Counted from the first letter of the stretch, positions 1 to 8,926 are shown. The stretch: DNA of 64,000 nt from Streptomyces lycii (GCF_009735685.1 NZ_WHPN01000254.1:1-64000), one strand, 5' to 3'. Made by a program: numbers and translations. The notes: generated by a model from the sequence alone, not told the origin.

Positions 1-68
1 GCCGCGGCCCCGCCGGGCCCGCCCCGCGGCTGCGCGTCTCCTGACACCGTCCCGCCACACATAAGCTG

Positions 69-1307
69 GTGCCCATGATCTCAGTGCAGGAGGAACCCAC
101 GGGCGCGCTGCTCGCGGGGGCGTCGCGCCGGTGGGTGCGACTGCTGCCGTGGGCCGTGGCGTTCATCCTGTTCGCCGCCCTGCTCCCCACCACCATCCAT
201 GTGCTCAGCGTCGACTACGGCCTCAACGGCGGCGTCGCGAGCGCCCTGGCCGTCGCGCAGACGGCACCGCTGCTGCTCGCCGTCGTCCGCCCGCTGCGCG
301 CCTGGTACGTGATCTTCACCGCGGACGTGGCCGGGGCGCTCGCGCTGCTCACCATCGACTTCGACGCGCAGCGCCTGTGGCCGTTCCCGCCCATGGAGAT
401 CGTCGGGTACATCGGCCTCTGCCTCGCCCTCGGCCTGCGCGAACCACGCCGGACGCTGCTGCTGGTGTGGCTGGCGACGGCGGGCGCGAGCGTCGGCCTG
501 GGGTTCGTCGCGCCCACCGGCACGGGCGCCAGGGACGCACTGCTCACCGTGCTCAGCGGCGTCGCGCTGGTGCTCGGCGGTGCGCTCCGCGAGCGGTACG
601 AGGCGCAGCGCAGGCTGGCCGAGCAGGAGACGATCAGCGAGGCCGAACGCGGCCGGCGGACGCTGCTGGAGGAACGCGCCCGCATCGCCCGCGAGCTGCA
701 CGACGTGGTCGCGCACCACATGTCCGTCATCACGGTGCAGGCGGACACCGCCGCGTACCGCCTCGACAGGCTGCCGCCGGACGTGCAGGAGGAGTTCACG
801 TCCATCGCGGCGACCGCACGCGAGTCGCTCGGCGAGATGCGGCGGCTCCTCGGCGTGCTGCGGAACGAGGAGTCGCACGGCGAACTCGCGCCCCAGCCGG
901 GCCTGACGCGGATCGGGCAGCTGGCGGAGGCGACGACCAGGGCGGGCGTGCCGGTGGAGTACTCCCCCTGCGACGCCGACGTGTCCGAGGCGGTGGGCCT
1001 CTCCGCGTACCGCATCGTCCAGGAGGCCCTCGCGAACGTCGTGCGGCACGCGCCCGGCGCTCCCACGCAGGTGTCGGTGTCGGAGTCCGTGTCGGAGGAC
1101 AGCTCGTGGCTCACCGTCCTCGTCGTCAACGGGCCGCCGCCCGTGCCGCCCGCCGCGCCGCTCGAGGAGGGCGGCACCGGGCACGGCCTCGTCGGCATGC
1201 GCGAGCGGGTGCGGCTCGCCGGCGGCACCCTCGACTCGGGGCCGCTGCCGGACGGCGGCTTCCGGGTCGCGGCCCAACTACCCCTGACGGAAAGAGACTC
1301 CACGTGA
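69..1307 (+). CDS. two-component sensor histidine kinase, NarL-type (HisKA_3)
   Basis: Membrane histidine kinase that phosphorylates the response regulator encoded next to it. The first ~185 residues hold several hydrophobic segments (for example LLPWAVAFILFAALL) without a large extracellular loop, so the signal is probably sensed in or at the membrane. The dimerisation helix carries IARELHDVVAHHMSV with the phospho-acceptor His at about residue 211. The ATPase domain shows the N box (IVQEALANVVRHA) and a G box (GTGHGLVGMRERV). Start: GTG at 69; an in-frame ATG at 75 is an alternative. The stop overlaps the regulator start in GTGA. The ligand is unknown. Confidence 0.95.
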   Translation: MPMISVQEEPTGALLAGASRRWVRLLPWAVAFILFAALLPTTIHVLSVDYGLNGGVASALAVAQTAPLLLAVVRPLRAWYVIFTADVAGALALLTIDFDAQRLWPFPPMEIVGYIGLCLALGLREPRRTLLLVWLATAGASVGLGFVAPTGTGARDALLTVLSGVALVLGGALRERYEAQRRLAEQETISEAERGRRTLLEERARIARELHDVVAHHMSVITVQADTAAYRLDRLPPDVQEEFTSIAATARESLGEMRRLLGVLRNEESHGELAPQPGLTRIGQLAEATTRAGVPVEYSPCDADVSEAVGLSAYRIVQEALANVVRHAPGAPTQVSVSESVSEDSSWLTVLVVNGPPPVPPAAPLEEGGTGHGLVGMRERVRLAGGTLDSGPLPDGGFRVAAQLPLTERDST

Positions 1308-2002
1308 CGACCCGCGTCATCATCGTCGACGACCAGGCCATGGTGCGGGCCGGCTTCGCCGCGCTGCTCGCCGCCCAGAGCGACATCGACGTCGTGGGCG
1401 AGGCACCCGACGGTGCGCAGGGCGTCGAGCTGAGCAGGCGCACCCATCCCGATGTCGTGCTGATGGACGTCCGCATGCCCGAGATGGACGGGCTCGAGGC
1501 CGCTCGCCGCCTCCTCGCGCCCCCGGGGGGCGGTGGACAGGCCCGTCAGGCAGTGGCGGAACACCGTCCGCGCGTCCTGATGCTCACCACCTTCGACGTC
1601 GACGACTACGTCTACGAGGCACTGCGGGCGGGTGCGAGCGGCTTCCTGCTGAAGGACGCGCCGCCGGCCGACCTCATCGCGGCGGTACGCGTCGTGGCCT
1701 CGGGCGACGCGCTGCTCGCCCCTTCCGTGACGCGCCGCCTCATCGCGGACTTCGCCCGGCAGCGTCCGGCCGCCCGGGGCAAGCCCGCGCTGCGGCTCAA
1801 GGGCCTGACGGAACGTGAGACGGAAGTCCTCACCCTGATGGCCCGCGGCCGGTCCAACGCGGAGATCGCGGAGACGCTGGTGCTGGCCGAGCAGACGGTG
1901 AAGACACATGTGAGCCGCGTCCTGACCAAGCTCGACCTGCGCGACCGCGCGCAGGCGGTGGTCTTCGCGTACGAATCGCGGCTGGTGACCCCGGGCGAAT
2001 AG
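1304..2002 (+). CDS. LuxR/NarL-family response regulator
   Basis: DNA-binding partner of the kinase upstream, 232 residues, coupled to it by a GTGA overlap. The receiver domain has the acidic pair at Asp9-Asp10, the phospho-acceptor Asp55 in VVLMDVRMPEMDG, the Thr in MLTTFD and the Lys in FLLKDAPP. The C-terminal LuxR-type HTH (GLTERETEVLTLMARG ... TVKTHVSRVLTKL) spans about residues 165-225. A slightly long loop rich in Gly and Gln (APPGGGGQARQAV) sits before the fourth beta strand. Targets cannot be read from the sequence; no obvious palindrome precedes the kinase gene. Confidence 0.95.
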   Translation: MTTRVIIVDDQAMVRAGFAALLAAQSDIDVVGEAPDGAQGVELSRRTHPDVVLMDVRMPEMDGLEAARRLLAPPGGGGQARQAVAEHRPRVLMLTTFDVDDYVYEALRAGASGFLLKDAPPADLIAAVRVVASGDALLAPSVTRRLIADFARQRPAARGKPALRLKGLTERETEVLTLMARGRSNAEIAETLVLAEQTVKTHVSRVLTKLDLRDRAQAVVFAYESRLVTPGE

Positions 2003-2033
2003 GGCGGCCCCTTCCCCGGGCCCGCCCCGCTCT

Positions 2034-2170
2034 CCCGGGTCCACGCCCGGGTCCACGCCCGGGTCCACGCCCGGGTCCACGCCCGGGTCCACGCCCGGGT
2101 CCACGCCCGGGTCCACGCCCGGGTCCACGCCCGGGTCCACGCCCGGGTCCACGCCCGGGTCCACGCCCGG
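2034..2170. repeat. 12-bp tandem repeat, about 11 copies
   Basis: The unit CCACGCCCGGGT is repeated without a mismatch ten times from 2041 to 2160, with partial units at both ends. Each unit carries the palindrome CCCGGG. The block lies between the response regulator stop and the epoxide hydrolase start. Because 12 is a multiple of three it keeps all frames open, giving apparent repeat peptides (GVDP on the minus strand) that I do not regard as genes. Confidence 0.97.
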
Positions 2171-2315
2171 CGGAGGGCGGGTCCGCCGCTCCTCCGCCGG
2201 GGGCTGCCGCGGCGTCCCCATCTGCTGGGGCCGCAGGCCGCGGGCCCACCGCGCCCGGGCGCCGGGCGTCTCAACGGATCACGGATCCGGCGACGGACAG
2301 CGCTAGCATGCGGCC

Positions 2316-3491
2316 ATGCCGGAAGCTCCCTCCTCCCCGCAGCCGTTCACCGCCCGGGCCGAGCCCGCGGCGCTCGAAGACCTCCGCGCGCGACTGCGCG
2401 CGACACGCTGGCCGGACGTGCCCGAGGACGCCGGGTGGTCGCTCGGGACCGACATCGCCTACCTGCGTGAGCTGGTCACGTACTGGGCGGACCGGTTCGA
2501 CTGGCCCGCGCAGGAGGCGCAGCTCGCCCGGCTGCCCCGGTTCCGCGTCCGGATCGGCGGCCTGGGGATCCACTTCGTGCACGCCCGGGCTGTCGCGCCC
2601 GCCGGCCCCGTGCTGCCGCTGGTCCTCAGCCACGGCTGGCCGGACTCGTTCTGGCGCTACTCCAAGGTCGTCCCGCTGCTGACCGATCCCGGCGCGCACG
2701 GCGCCGACCCGGCCGACGCGTTCGACGTCGTCGTGCCCGACATGCCGGGCTACGGCTACTCCGACCGCCCCGCCGGCCCGCCGCTCGACTCCGTCGCCGT
2801 CGCCGGCCTGTGGTCCGAACTCATGGACGTCCTCGGCTACGCGCGGTTCGGAGCGGCCGGCGGGGACATGGGCAGCCATGTGAGCCGCTACCTCGCGCTC
2901 GACCACCCGGACCGGGTCGTGGCCGTCCACCGCACGGACGCGGGCCTGCCCGTCCTCACCGGTGACCGGGCCCACCTCACGCCCGAGGAGCGCGCCTGGT
3001 TCGAACACGTCGCGGCCTGGGGCGCGAGCGAGGGCGCCTACGGCGCCGTCCACCGCACGAAGCCGCAGACCGCCGCCGCCGGACTCACCGACTCACCGGC
3101 CGGACTCGCCGCCTGGATCGTCGAGAAGCTCCGGTCCTGGAGCGACTGCGACGGCGACATCGAACGCAGCTTCACCAAGGACGAGATCCTCACGAACGTC
3201 ACGCTCTACTGGCTCACGGGAACGATCGGCTCGTCCATGCGCATGTACCACGCGAACGCCGCGATCCCGCCCGAGCAGCTCGCCCGCCGCGTCGAGGTGC
3301 CCTCCGGCTTCTCCCTCTTCCGCGGCGACATCGTGCGTCCGCCGCGGCAGTGGCTCGAACGCGTGGCGAACGTCGTGCATTTTGACGAACCCGAGCGGGG
3401 CGGGCACTTCGCCCCCTTCGAGGAACCCGAACTTTACGCCGAGCAACTGCGCACGTTCTTCCGCCCCTACCGCGCCGCGGCGAGTGGCTGA
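2316..3491 (+). CDS. epoxide hydrolase-family alpha/beta hydrolase (EHN type)
   Basis: Probable hydrolase of epoxides to diols, cytoplasmic, 391 residues, the usual length for the microsomal-type bacterial family. The N-terminal EHN domain (LRARLRATRWPDVPEDAGW ... YWADRFDW) covers about residues 15-110. The hydrolase core shows the oxyanion HGWPDSFW motif near residue 105, the nucleophile Asp184 in GGDMGSHV and the catalytic His364 in RGGHFAPFEEPE. A Ser is not at the nucleophile position, which supports epoxide hydrolase over esterase. It stands alone and is followed by a strong hairpin terminator. Substrate unknown. Confidence 0.92.
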   Translation: MPEAPSSPQPFTARAEPAALEDLRARLRATRWPDVPEDAGWSLGTDIAYLRELVTYWADRFDWPAQEAQLARLPRFRVRIGGLGIHFVHARAVAPAGPVLPLVLSHGWPDSFWRYSKVVPLLTDPGAHGADPADAFDVVVPDMPGYGYSDRPAGPPLDSVAVAGLWSELMDVLGYARFGAAGGDMGSHVSRYLALDHPDRVVAVHRTDAGLPVLTGDRAHLTPEERAWFEHVAAWGASEGAYGAVHRTKPQTAAAGLTDSPAGLAAWIVEKLRSWSDCDGDIERSFTKDEILTNVTLYWLTGTIGSSMRMYHANAAIPPEQLARRVEVPSGFSLFRGDIVRPPRQWLERVANVVHFDEPERGGHFAPFEEPELYAEQLRTFFRPYRAAASG

Positions 3492-3527
3492 GGGCACACC
3501 CGCGCACCGGCGCGCGGCGCGGCGCAC

Positions 3528-3557
3528 GACACCCGGCCTTGGCAAGGGCCGGGTGTC
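3528..3557 (+). terminator. hairpin terminator after the epoxide hydrolase gene
   Basis: Perfect 11-bp stem GACACCCGGCC / GGCCGGGTGTC with an 8-nt loop, 36 bp past the stop codon. There is no clear U tract, which is usual in Streptomyces. Confidence 0.75.
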
Positions 3558-3572
3558 GCTGGGCCGTTGCGT

Positions 3573-3635
3573 CCGGACCACCCGAGCGCTGGTCCGGGTG
3601 CGGCCGTTGACCGGCGCGAACCCCGGTTCGCGCCG
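3573..3635. repeat. two further inverted repeats between terminator and recombinase remnant
   Basis: CCGGACCA / TGGTCCGG at 3573-3580 and 3590-3597, then CGGCGCGAACC / GGTTCGCGCCG at 3612-3622 and 3625-3635 (11-bp arms, 2-nt loop). With the terminator they make three hairpins in about 110 bp. They could be extra terminators or the remains of a recombination site linked to the recombinase fragment just downstream. Confidence 0.6.
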
Positions 3636-3723
3636 ACGAACGCGTCTCACAGGTGCTCGCTCGTGAGACAGGCGGCCGCCCGGCGGTCCACCCGCGGCGA
3701 CGTGTTTCCCGAGTGGATCACGA

Positions 3724-3936
3724 GTGGATGCGGATGCCTGGACTGATGGCCACCGAGCAGCTGAAGCGAGCGGCGTCGGCCTGGAGTTCCTCACCGGGGA
3801 GCCGAAGGGCACGCACGTCCCCTCCGAATTCGTGTTCACCGTGCCGGCGGCCATGTCCGACACGGAGCGCGAGTACATCCGCGACCGCGCCCTCGAAGGC
3901 CCTGTCCAGCCACGGCCGACACGCCCGCCACCATGA
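3724..3936 (+). pseudogene. remnant of a serine recombinase (resolvase) gene
   Basis: An open stretch of 70 codons contains GVGLEFLTGEPKGTHVP and, further on, a segment ending TEREYIRDRALEG. This corresponds to the end of a resolvase catalytic domain and the start of the long helix (family pattern: L.FLTG...G...P....F..... ER..IRERT.EG). The N-terminal catalytic Ser region and the C-terminal HTH are both missing, and the flanks are unrelated. I read it as a decayed fragment of an inserted element. Only about 45 residues are recognisable. Confidence 0.6.
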
Positions 3937-3958
3937 AGCCCTGGTCACCCTCGCCTGC

Positions 3959-4228
3959 CTACGACTCCGGCTGCCCTGACTCCGGGGACACGGCCCGGCG
4001 GCCCTCGGCGTCCCGGGGGCCGAGGGTGATGGCCCCGGCCGGGCACAGGCCCGCGGCCCTCCGCGCGGCGGCCCGGTGCCCGGGGGCCGGTTCGGAGCGC
4101 AGGAGCACCACCAGGCCGTCCTCCTCGTCCTGGTCGAAGACCTCGGGAGCCGTCAGGACGCACATGCCGGCGCCGGCGCAGCGGTCCCGGTCGGCCCTCA
4201 CCCGCAGCACCTGGTGTGCGTCACTCAC
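3959..4228 (-). CDS. 3Fe-4S ferredoxin, P450 redox partner
   Basis: Small acidic ferredoxin (89 residues) that passes electrons to the cytochrome P450 encoded upstream. The cluster ligands are visible in [17 protein letters not shown] (C-x5-C) and LCPAGAI; the position where a 4Fe-4S ferredoxin would have a fourth Cys is Ala or Gly, as in the SuaB/SubB-type ferredoxins of Streptomyces. The GTG start at 4228 lies inside the last codons of the P450 gene (8-bp overlap), so the two are translated together. About 20 C-terminal residues past the fold are poorly conserved in character. Confidence 0.92.
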   Translation of the reverse strand: MSDAHQVLRVRADRDRCAGAGMCVLTAPEVFDQDEEDGLVVLLRSEPAPGHRAAARRAAGLCPAGAITLGPRDAEGRRAVSPESGQPES

Positions 4229-5672
4229 CGGTCCCCTCCTTCCCCCAGGTGACGGGCAGGGCCGTCACGCCGTAGATGTTGGCGCGGTCCCGCAGCGGCA
4301 CCTCGCCCGGCGGCACCGCGAGGCGCAGCGTGGGGAAGCGGGCGAAGAGCGCCGGGAACGCGACGGTCATCTCCACCCGGGCGAGCTGCTGGCCCAGGCA
4401 CTGGTGGGCGCCGTGGCCGAAGGCCAGGTGCCCGGCGGCCCCGCGGCCGATGTCGAACCGGTCCGGGTCGGGGAACCGGTGCGGGTCCCGGTTGACGGCC
4501 TGCACGGATACGGTCACCGTCTCCCCCGCCCTGATGAGCCGGCCCTCCACCTCGACGTCCTCCAGGGCCGAGCGCGGCAGCGGGTCCGCCACGCTGAGAT
4601 AGCGCAGCAGTTCCTCCACCGCCTGCCCCGCCAGGCCGGGGTCGGCGCGCAGGGCCGCCAGCTGGCCGGGATGGCTGAGCAGGGCGAAGGTGCCCAGGCC
4701 CAGCATGTTCGCGGTGGTGTCCAGCCCGGCGGCGAGCAGCAGCCCGCCGATCCCGGCCAGCTCCTCATCGGTGAGGTCGGTGGAGGTCAGGTCGCTGAGC
4801 AGGTCGTCGGTGGGCTCGGCCCGCTTGGCCGCCACCAATGCGCCCACATACCGCAGCAGTGCCTCCTGGGCCGCGCCCTTCGCCGCCGCGTCCGCCCTCT
4901 GGTCGAAGAGGACCGCGACGTCGCTCTGGAAGCGCTCGCGGTCCGCGTACGGCACGCCGAGCAGTTCGCAGATCACCAGCGCGGGCACCGGCCGCGCGAA
5001 CACCTCCACCAGATCGGCCGGAGGCCCGGCCTGTTCCATGGCCTCCAGGCAGCCGGCGGTGAACTCCTCGATGCGCCGGGTGAGCGCGCGCATGCGGCGG
5101 ACGGTGAACTTCCCCGTGAGCAGACGCCGGTAGCGGGTGTGCTCGGGAGCGTCGAGGCCGGTCATGTCGCCCACCGGCGCCGGCGGTATCTGCTCCGGAG
5201 CGCCCTCCATCGGTATCGGCAGGTGCAGGAGTTCGTAGCGTGAGCTGAAACGCGGGTCGGCGAGGACCGCGCGGGCGGCTGCGTGCCCGGTGACCAGCCA
5301 GCCCAGATGCCCGTCGGCGTAGCGCATCCGGCGCACCGGCTCGTCGTCCGGCGCGGTGAGTTCGGCGGGCGGGTCGAAGGGGCAGCCGGAGCGCCGGTCG
5401 GTCGGCAGGGACGGCGGGTCCGCGGCGGTGGCGCGGGCGGTGCCGGCGGCCGTGCCGTCCGCGGCCGTGCCGTCCGCGGCGCCGCCGACGGTGGTGTCGG
5501 CAACGGTGCCCGCGGCGGCGGAGGTGCCGGGGCCGGGAGTGCCGGTGCCGACACGGCCCGGGGTGCCGGTATCGGCGGGGACGGTGCCGGTGGCGGCAGG
5601 GTCGGGGCTGCCGGTGGCGGCAGGGTCGGGGGTGTCAGCGGTGTCGTCGGTCGTCGTCGGTTCGTACGGCAT
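4221..5672 (-). CDS. cytochrome P450, CYP105-like, with low-complexity N-terminal extension
   Basis: Soluble class I monooxygenase, 483 residues. The I-helix motif [14 protein letters not shown], the K-helix ExxR (EELLRYLS) and the haem loop [14 protein letters not shown] with the axial Cys at about residue 425 are all present. Phrases such as [18 protein letters not shown] are typical of CYP105. The ATG at 5672 follows a GAAGGAGGACCC ribosome site, so the first ~95 residues are probably translated; they are a Thr/Ala/Gly/Pro-rich tail with repeats of DPAATG and DGTA that is absent from most P450s. Substrate unknown. Confidence 0.93.
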   Translation of the reverse strand: MPYEPTTTDDTADTPDPAATGSPDPAATGTVPADTGTPGRVGTGTPGPGTSAAAGTVADTTVGGAADGTAADGTAAGTARATAADPPSLPTDRRSGCPFDPPAELTAPDDEPVRRMRYADGHLGWLVTGHAAARAVLADPRFSSRYELLHLPIPMEGAPEQIPPAPVGDMTGLDAPEHTRYRRLLTGKFTVRRMRALTRRIEEFTAGCLEAMEQAGPPADLVEVFARPVPALVICELLGVPYADRERFQSDVAVLFDQRADAAAKGAAQEALLRYVGALVAAKRAEPTDDLLSDLTSTDLTDEELAGIGGLLLAAGLDTTANMLGLGTFALLSHPGQLAALRADPGLAGQAVEELLRYLSVADPLPRSALEDVEVEGRLIRAGETVTVSVQAVNRDPHRFPDPDRFDIGRGAAGHLAFGHGAHQCLGQQLARVEMTVAFPALFARFPTLRLAVPPGEVPLRDRANIYGVTALPVTWGKEGTGE

Positions 5673-6070
5673 GGGTCCTCCTTCGGTCGTCGGGCAGGTG
5701 CAGGTCGTGCGGATCGGTGGAGCGGGCCCGGGGCGGCGGGCACCGGGTGGCGCCGGTGGAGACGACGCGGCCCGCCCGGCGAGCGGCGCGCCCTCCGACG
5801 AGGGGTGATGGTCGCGCCGTGCCGGCGGCGGTTCCGCGCCATGAGCCGCAGGCAGCGGTACGGAGCCGGCCGGCCCGCGTGCGCGGCGGCGGGCACAGGA
5901 GCCCGGGCCGGTCGTGCCGCCCGGCTGCGAGCGACGGGAGACGGGGACGCGCGGGGCGGGTGGCCGGACACGCCCGAGGCCGGGAAGACGGGCACGCCCG
6001 GGGCCGGGGAGACCGGGACATACGGGCCGGGGGACGGCAACGTACGGGCCGGGAAGCCCGGGCACGGGGG
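5673..6070. other. 398-bp GC-rich intergenic region
   Basis: No convincing gene. It holds the P450 promoter region (minus strand) and, around 5975-6065, degenerate GGGCCGGGGA-type direct repeats of about 20 bp. Open frames here are compositional. Confidence 0.5.
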
Positions 6071-6961
6071 TCAGACGCGGTGGACGACGATGTCGCCGGT
6101 CCCGGTCCGCGCGCGCACCTCGACGCTCTCCTCCCCCTCCTCGGGCCCGTCCGACACACCGAGCGCGTTGCGTACCGCGCCGTATTTGGTGTTCACGTCC
6201 AGCCAGACCGCGGTGCCCGCACGGACCCCCACCTCGAGACCCCCCACCGAGGTGCGCAGGTCGATCCGGCCACCGCCGGCCTCCCCGACACGGATGCCGC
6301 CGGTGGACGCCATCGCCTCGACCCCGGCGCGGGCCACACCGATCTCGATCCGGCCGTTCGCGCACCTCACCTCCGCATTCCCGTGCGCGACGCCCACACC
6401 GACGTCCCCGTTGGCCACTCTCACCTTCAGGCCACCGGCGACCTCGCCGATCTCCGTTCGGCCGTTGCCGTTCTTCACGGTCGCCGCGCCGGCGACCGTG
6501 CCGACCTCGATCCGGCCCGAGCCGACGACCTCCACGTCCCCCGACGAGCGGGCCAGCCGGACGTCGCCGTGGCCGGTCCTGAGGCCCGCGCCGGCCACCT
6601 CACCGACCTGGAGGTCACCCAGCGCGGTCCTCAGCGTGACTTCCCCGAGACGGCCCTCGCACGAGAAGCCGCCCAGGGCCGTGGTGCCCCGCACATCCGA
6701 CCCCGCGGGCAGTTCGATGCTCACCTCCACGGCGCCCGGCCTGCCCAACAGCGACCGCTTCCTCGGCGTGGTGACCGTGAGACGGCCACCGGAGCAGGCG
6801 ACCCTGGTCTGCCGCACGGCACGTACGTCGTTGTCGTCCGAGCCGTCGCGCGGCAGCACCTCGACGACCGTGTCGGTGCGCTCGCCCGCGGTGATACGGG
6901 CGCTGCCGGCCTCCAATTCGAGGACGACGGAAATCGGCTCGGGGGTCTGAAATGCGGGCAT
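6071..6961 (-). CDS. DUF4097 beta-strand-repeat protein
   Basis: 296-residue protein made of a right-handed beta-helix-like repeat: alternating short strands with polar turns, for example [19 protein letters not shown] and similar 20-22 residue repeats from about residue 110 to 270. This is the DUF4097 family, of unknown biochemical function, often next to a small DNA-binding protein. No signal peptide or membrane anchor is visible, so it is predicted cytoplasmic. It lies 176 bp downstream of the RHH gene on the same strand, a pairing I recall from other streptomycetes. Confidence 0.85.
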   Translation of the reverse strand: MPAFQTPEPISVVLELEAGSARITAGERTDTVVEVLPRDGSDDNDVRAVRQTRVACSGGRLTVTTPRKRSLLGRPGAVEVSIELPAGSDVRGTTALGGFSCEGRLGEVTLRTALGDLQVGEVAGAGLRTGHGDVRLARSSGDVEVVGSGRIEVGTVAGAATVKNGNGRTEIGEVAGGLKVRVANGDVGVGVAHGNAEVRCANGRIEIGVARAGVEAMASTGGIRVGEAGGGRIDLRTSVGGLEVGVRAGTAVWLDVNTKYGAVRNALGVSDGPEEGEESVEVRARTGTGDIVVHRV

Positions 6962-7137
6962 GGCTGTGTCCCGTCCTCTTGGCTCGGATGAGTGATCCCG
7001 CCGGTGAGGCGGGTGATGCGTGACGCCCGCGGGATCGGCGGGCCCACCGCCCCGCCACCGCGGCGGCAGGGCGGTACGGCAGCGCCGCGAGCCCGCGCGC
7101 CGGGCCCGGTGCCGCCGCGGAGCCCCCGCCGGGATCC

Positions 7138-7653
7138 TCAGCGGACCCAGCCGGTGAAACCTTGGCCGCCCGAGTGCCTGCCGCGGCCCGGCGCGCTCAC
7201 GCGCTCCCCGCCGTCCAGGGCACCCGACACGGCCCGCACCAGCCAGGCGTTGACCGACAGTCCCTCCGCCGCCGCGGCACTCTCGGTCCGGGCCTTGAGA
7301 TGTGCCGGGAGACGGAAGTTGATCCGCGCCATGGTCCCGTCCTCCGCGTCCGCGGCCGGTGCGGGTGCGGCCGGTGCGGGGGCCGGTTCCTCCTGGAACG
7401 CCTCCGGCCGGAGCGGCGGCGTCACCACGAACTCCGGGTCGACACCCCGCAGCCGCACGTCGACCCCTCCCGGTGCCAGCTCCCGGGTCACCTCCTCCAT
7501 GGCCGTCGACAGCGCGTCGAGCAACGTCAGCCGGACAGCGGACTCCAGGGGCGCGGTCAGCCGCTCGGCCAGGGCCCGGGCTTCGTCACCACCAGCACCC
7601 GCCGCGACAGCGAGTTCGTCCCGGAGACGGCTGACGTAAGGCGTGAGATCCAT
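7138..7653 (-). CDS. ribbon-helix-helix / HicB-like DNA-binding protein
   Basis: 171 residues from ATG at 7653 (MDLTPYVSRLRDELAV). An N-terminal helical part is followed by a Pro/Ala linker and a C-terminal RHH-type segment, ARINFRLPAHLKARTESA then EGLSVNAWLVRAVSGAL at about residues 115-150, the pattern seen in HicB antitoxins and Arc/CopG proteins. No HicA toxin gene lies beside it, so it is more likely a regulator of the DUF4097 gene. Start choice is uncertain: in-frame ATGs at about 7671 and 7683 lie within the palindromes described separately, and no good ribosome site precedes any of them. Confidence 0.8.
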   Translation of the reverse strand: MDLTPYVSRLRDELAVAAGAGGDEARALAERLTAPLESAVRLTLLDALSTAMEEVTRELAPGGVDVRLRGVDPEFVVTPPLRPEAFQEEPAPAPAAPAPAADAEDGTMARINFRLPAHLKARTESAAAAEGLSVNAWLVRAVSGALDGGERVSAPGRGRHSGGQGFTGWVR

Positions 7654-7685
7654 GGCGCCATCTTGGCACATCCATGGCGCCATGG
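7652..7685. promoter_or_regulatory. paired ATGGCGCCAT palindromes at the RHH gene start
   Basis: ATGGCGCCAT at 7652-7661 and CCATGGCGCCATGG at 7672-7685, centres 22 bp apart (two helical turns), straddling the start codon. RHH regulators bind such paired short palindromes, so this is a candidate autoregulatory operator. Confidence 0.5.
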
Positions 7686-7809
7686 CGACCCTCCAGGGAC
7701 CATCTCCAAAGCAACGCACTCTGAGCTGGGAATTATCGCCGCCGACCAGACCGGACCGAGGCCCGTCCACAGGGAGGCGTAGCCCCTGGGGCGCCTCCGC
7801 AGCGCCATC

Positions 7810-7840
7810 ATGGCGCCATCAGCCCCCATCTTCGGCGCCA
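7810..7840. promoter_or_regulatory. second group of GGCGCC palindromes
   Basis: ATGGCGCCAT at 7810-7819 and CGGCGCCA at 7833-7840, again about 22 bp apart, some 150 bp upstream of the RHH gene. Same motif and spacing as at 7652-7685. Confidence 0.4.
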
Positions 7841-7958
7841 CCCCCGACGACCACGGCGATACGCCGGACAGGGCCACAGCCGCGGAGCCGGCCGCTGAAA
7901 CCTCCGCGGCCCCCGCGCCACGATCCGGCCGCCCCGGTGGGCCGATCACGGGAGATCC

Positions 7959-8060
7959 CTTAACGCTTAAGCGCCTCCGAGGACACCCCTTGTGGCCAGC
8001 AGGTAAAGGGTGTTAGACATCTCCGCAATGGAATGTTCAGTCATTAGATAACTCTGCGTA
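7959..8060 (+). promoter_or_regulatory. AT-rich promoter/operator region of the molybdenum hydroxylase genes
   Basis: Contains CTTAA-CGC-TTAAG (7959-7971) and, near 8044, CATTAGATAACTC. The 8-mer TTAGATAA recurs in the AT-rich element before the MFS gene (about 11945). Both could be sites for the MarR protein encoded at 13547. The A+T content is well above that of the surrounding DNA. Confidence 0.45.
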
Positions 8061-8107
8061 GCGGTGACAGCCTCCCGGGTCGTCACCCCGCCAGGAGGCC
8101 TCTGCCC

Positions 8108-8926
8108 ATGCTCCTGCTCCCCACGGGCCTGGTGGCGCCCACCCAGCGCACCATCCCGGCCTTCGCCCTGCACCGCCCCGGCTCGCTCGGCGAGGCGGTG
8201 GCCGCCGGCGCGGCGCCCGGCGCCGTCTACGCGCAGGGCTGCAGCGACCTGTTCGCCCAGTTCCGGGAGGGTCTGCGCTGCGAGAGCCTGGTCGCGCTGG
8301 ACCGCGTACCGGAACTCGGCCGGGTCGCGATGACCGACGGCGGCCTGGAGATCGGCTCCGGTGTCGCCCATCACGACGGCGCCCACGACGACACGGTCCG
8401 TGGCGCCCTCCCCTCCTTCGCCGAGGCGTGGGGCCGGATCGCCAACCACCGGATCCGGCAGCGCGCCACCATCGGCGGCAACCTGATGGCCCGCCGGACC
8501 CGCTACGAGATGTCCGTCATGCTTCAGGCCGCGGGTGCCCGGCTGCGTTTCCTGACCGCCGACGGCCCGCTGGAGCTGGACCCCGCCGCGCTGTGGGACC
8601 GCGAGGAGCCGCACGGCGCGTTGCTGACCTCCATAGTCCTCCCCGGCGTGCACGGGCTGTGGTTCGGCTACGAGCGCTCGATGCGCCCGCTGGCCACGGC
8701 AGCCGTGGCGGTCCGCGGCGACCGGGTGACGCTGACCGTCGGCTCGGAGTACACCCGCCCGCACACCGTACGGCTGGCCCCGGACGACGACCCGGTGAAA
8801 GCCGCCGAACGCCTGCCGGACTCCGTCGGCGACGCCGCCGCGAGCGCCGGATACCGCCGCCACCTGGCCGGCGTGCTGCTGCGCCGCCTGCTGGAGACCC
8901 GCGCCGCCCGGAAGGAGGGCCGATGA
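8108..8926 (+). CDS. molybdenum hydroxylase FAD-binding subunit (CoxM/XdhB-like)
   Basis: Medium subunit of a xanthine-dehydrogenase-type hydroxylase; it carries FAD and hands electrons to the final acceptor. 272 residues. The FAD motifs are GCSDLFAQFREG near residue 50 (usual form AGGTDLL) and RQRATIGGNLMARRT near residue 125. It is the first of three overlapping genes in the order M-S-L (ATGA overlap with the next). No MoCo-insertion genes (CoxD/CoxF/XdhC) are in the window, so maturation must be supplied elsewhere. Confidence 0.93.
   Translation: MLLLPTGLVAPTQRTIPAFALHRPGSLGEAVAAGAAPGAVYAQGCSDLFAQFREGLRCESLVALDRVPELGRVAMTDGGLEIGSGVAHHDGAHDDTVRGALPSFAEAWGRIANHRIRQRATIGGNLMARRTRYEMSVMLQAAGARLRFLTADGPLELDPAALWDREEPHGALLTSIVLPGVHGLWFGYERSMRPLATAAVAVRGDRVTLTVGSEYTRPHTVRLAPDDDPVKAAERLPDSVGDAAASAGYRRHLAGVLLRRLLETRAARKEGR

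Noticed and set aside
2034-2170. CRISPR-like array
   Set aside because: The repeats are contiguous 12-mers without spacers, and there are no cas genes.
1612-2274. Minus-strand frames with repeated WTRA or GVDP peptides
   Set aside because: They come from the 12-bp DNA repeat, which keeps all frames open, and overlap the response regulator gene antisense.
3959-5672. Start of a natural-product gene cluster at the P450/ferredoxin pair
   Set aside because: No PKS, NRPS, terpene or RiPP core gene is nearby; CYP105-ferredoxin pairs are common as stand-alone xenobiotic systems.
7138-7653. HicAB toxin-antitoxin pair
   Set aside because: The RHH protein is HicB-like, but no HicA-type dsRBD toxin is encoded next to it; the neighbour is a DUF4097 protein.
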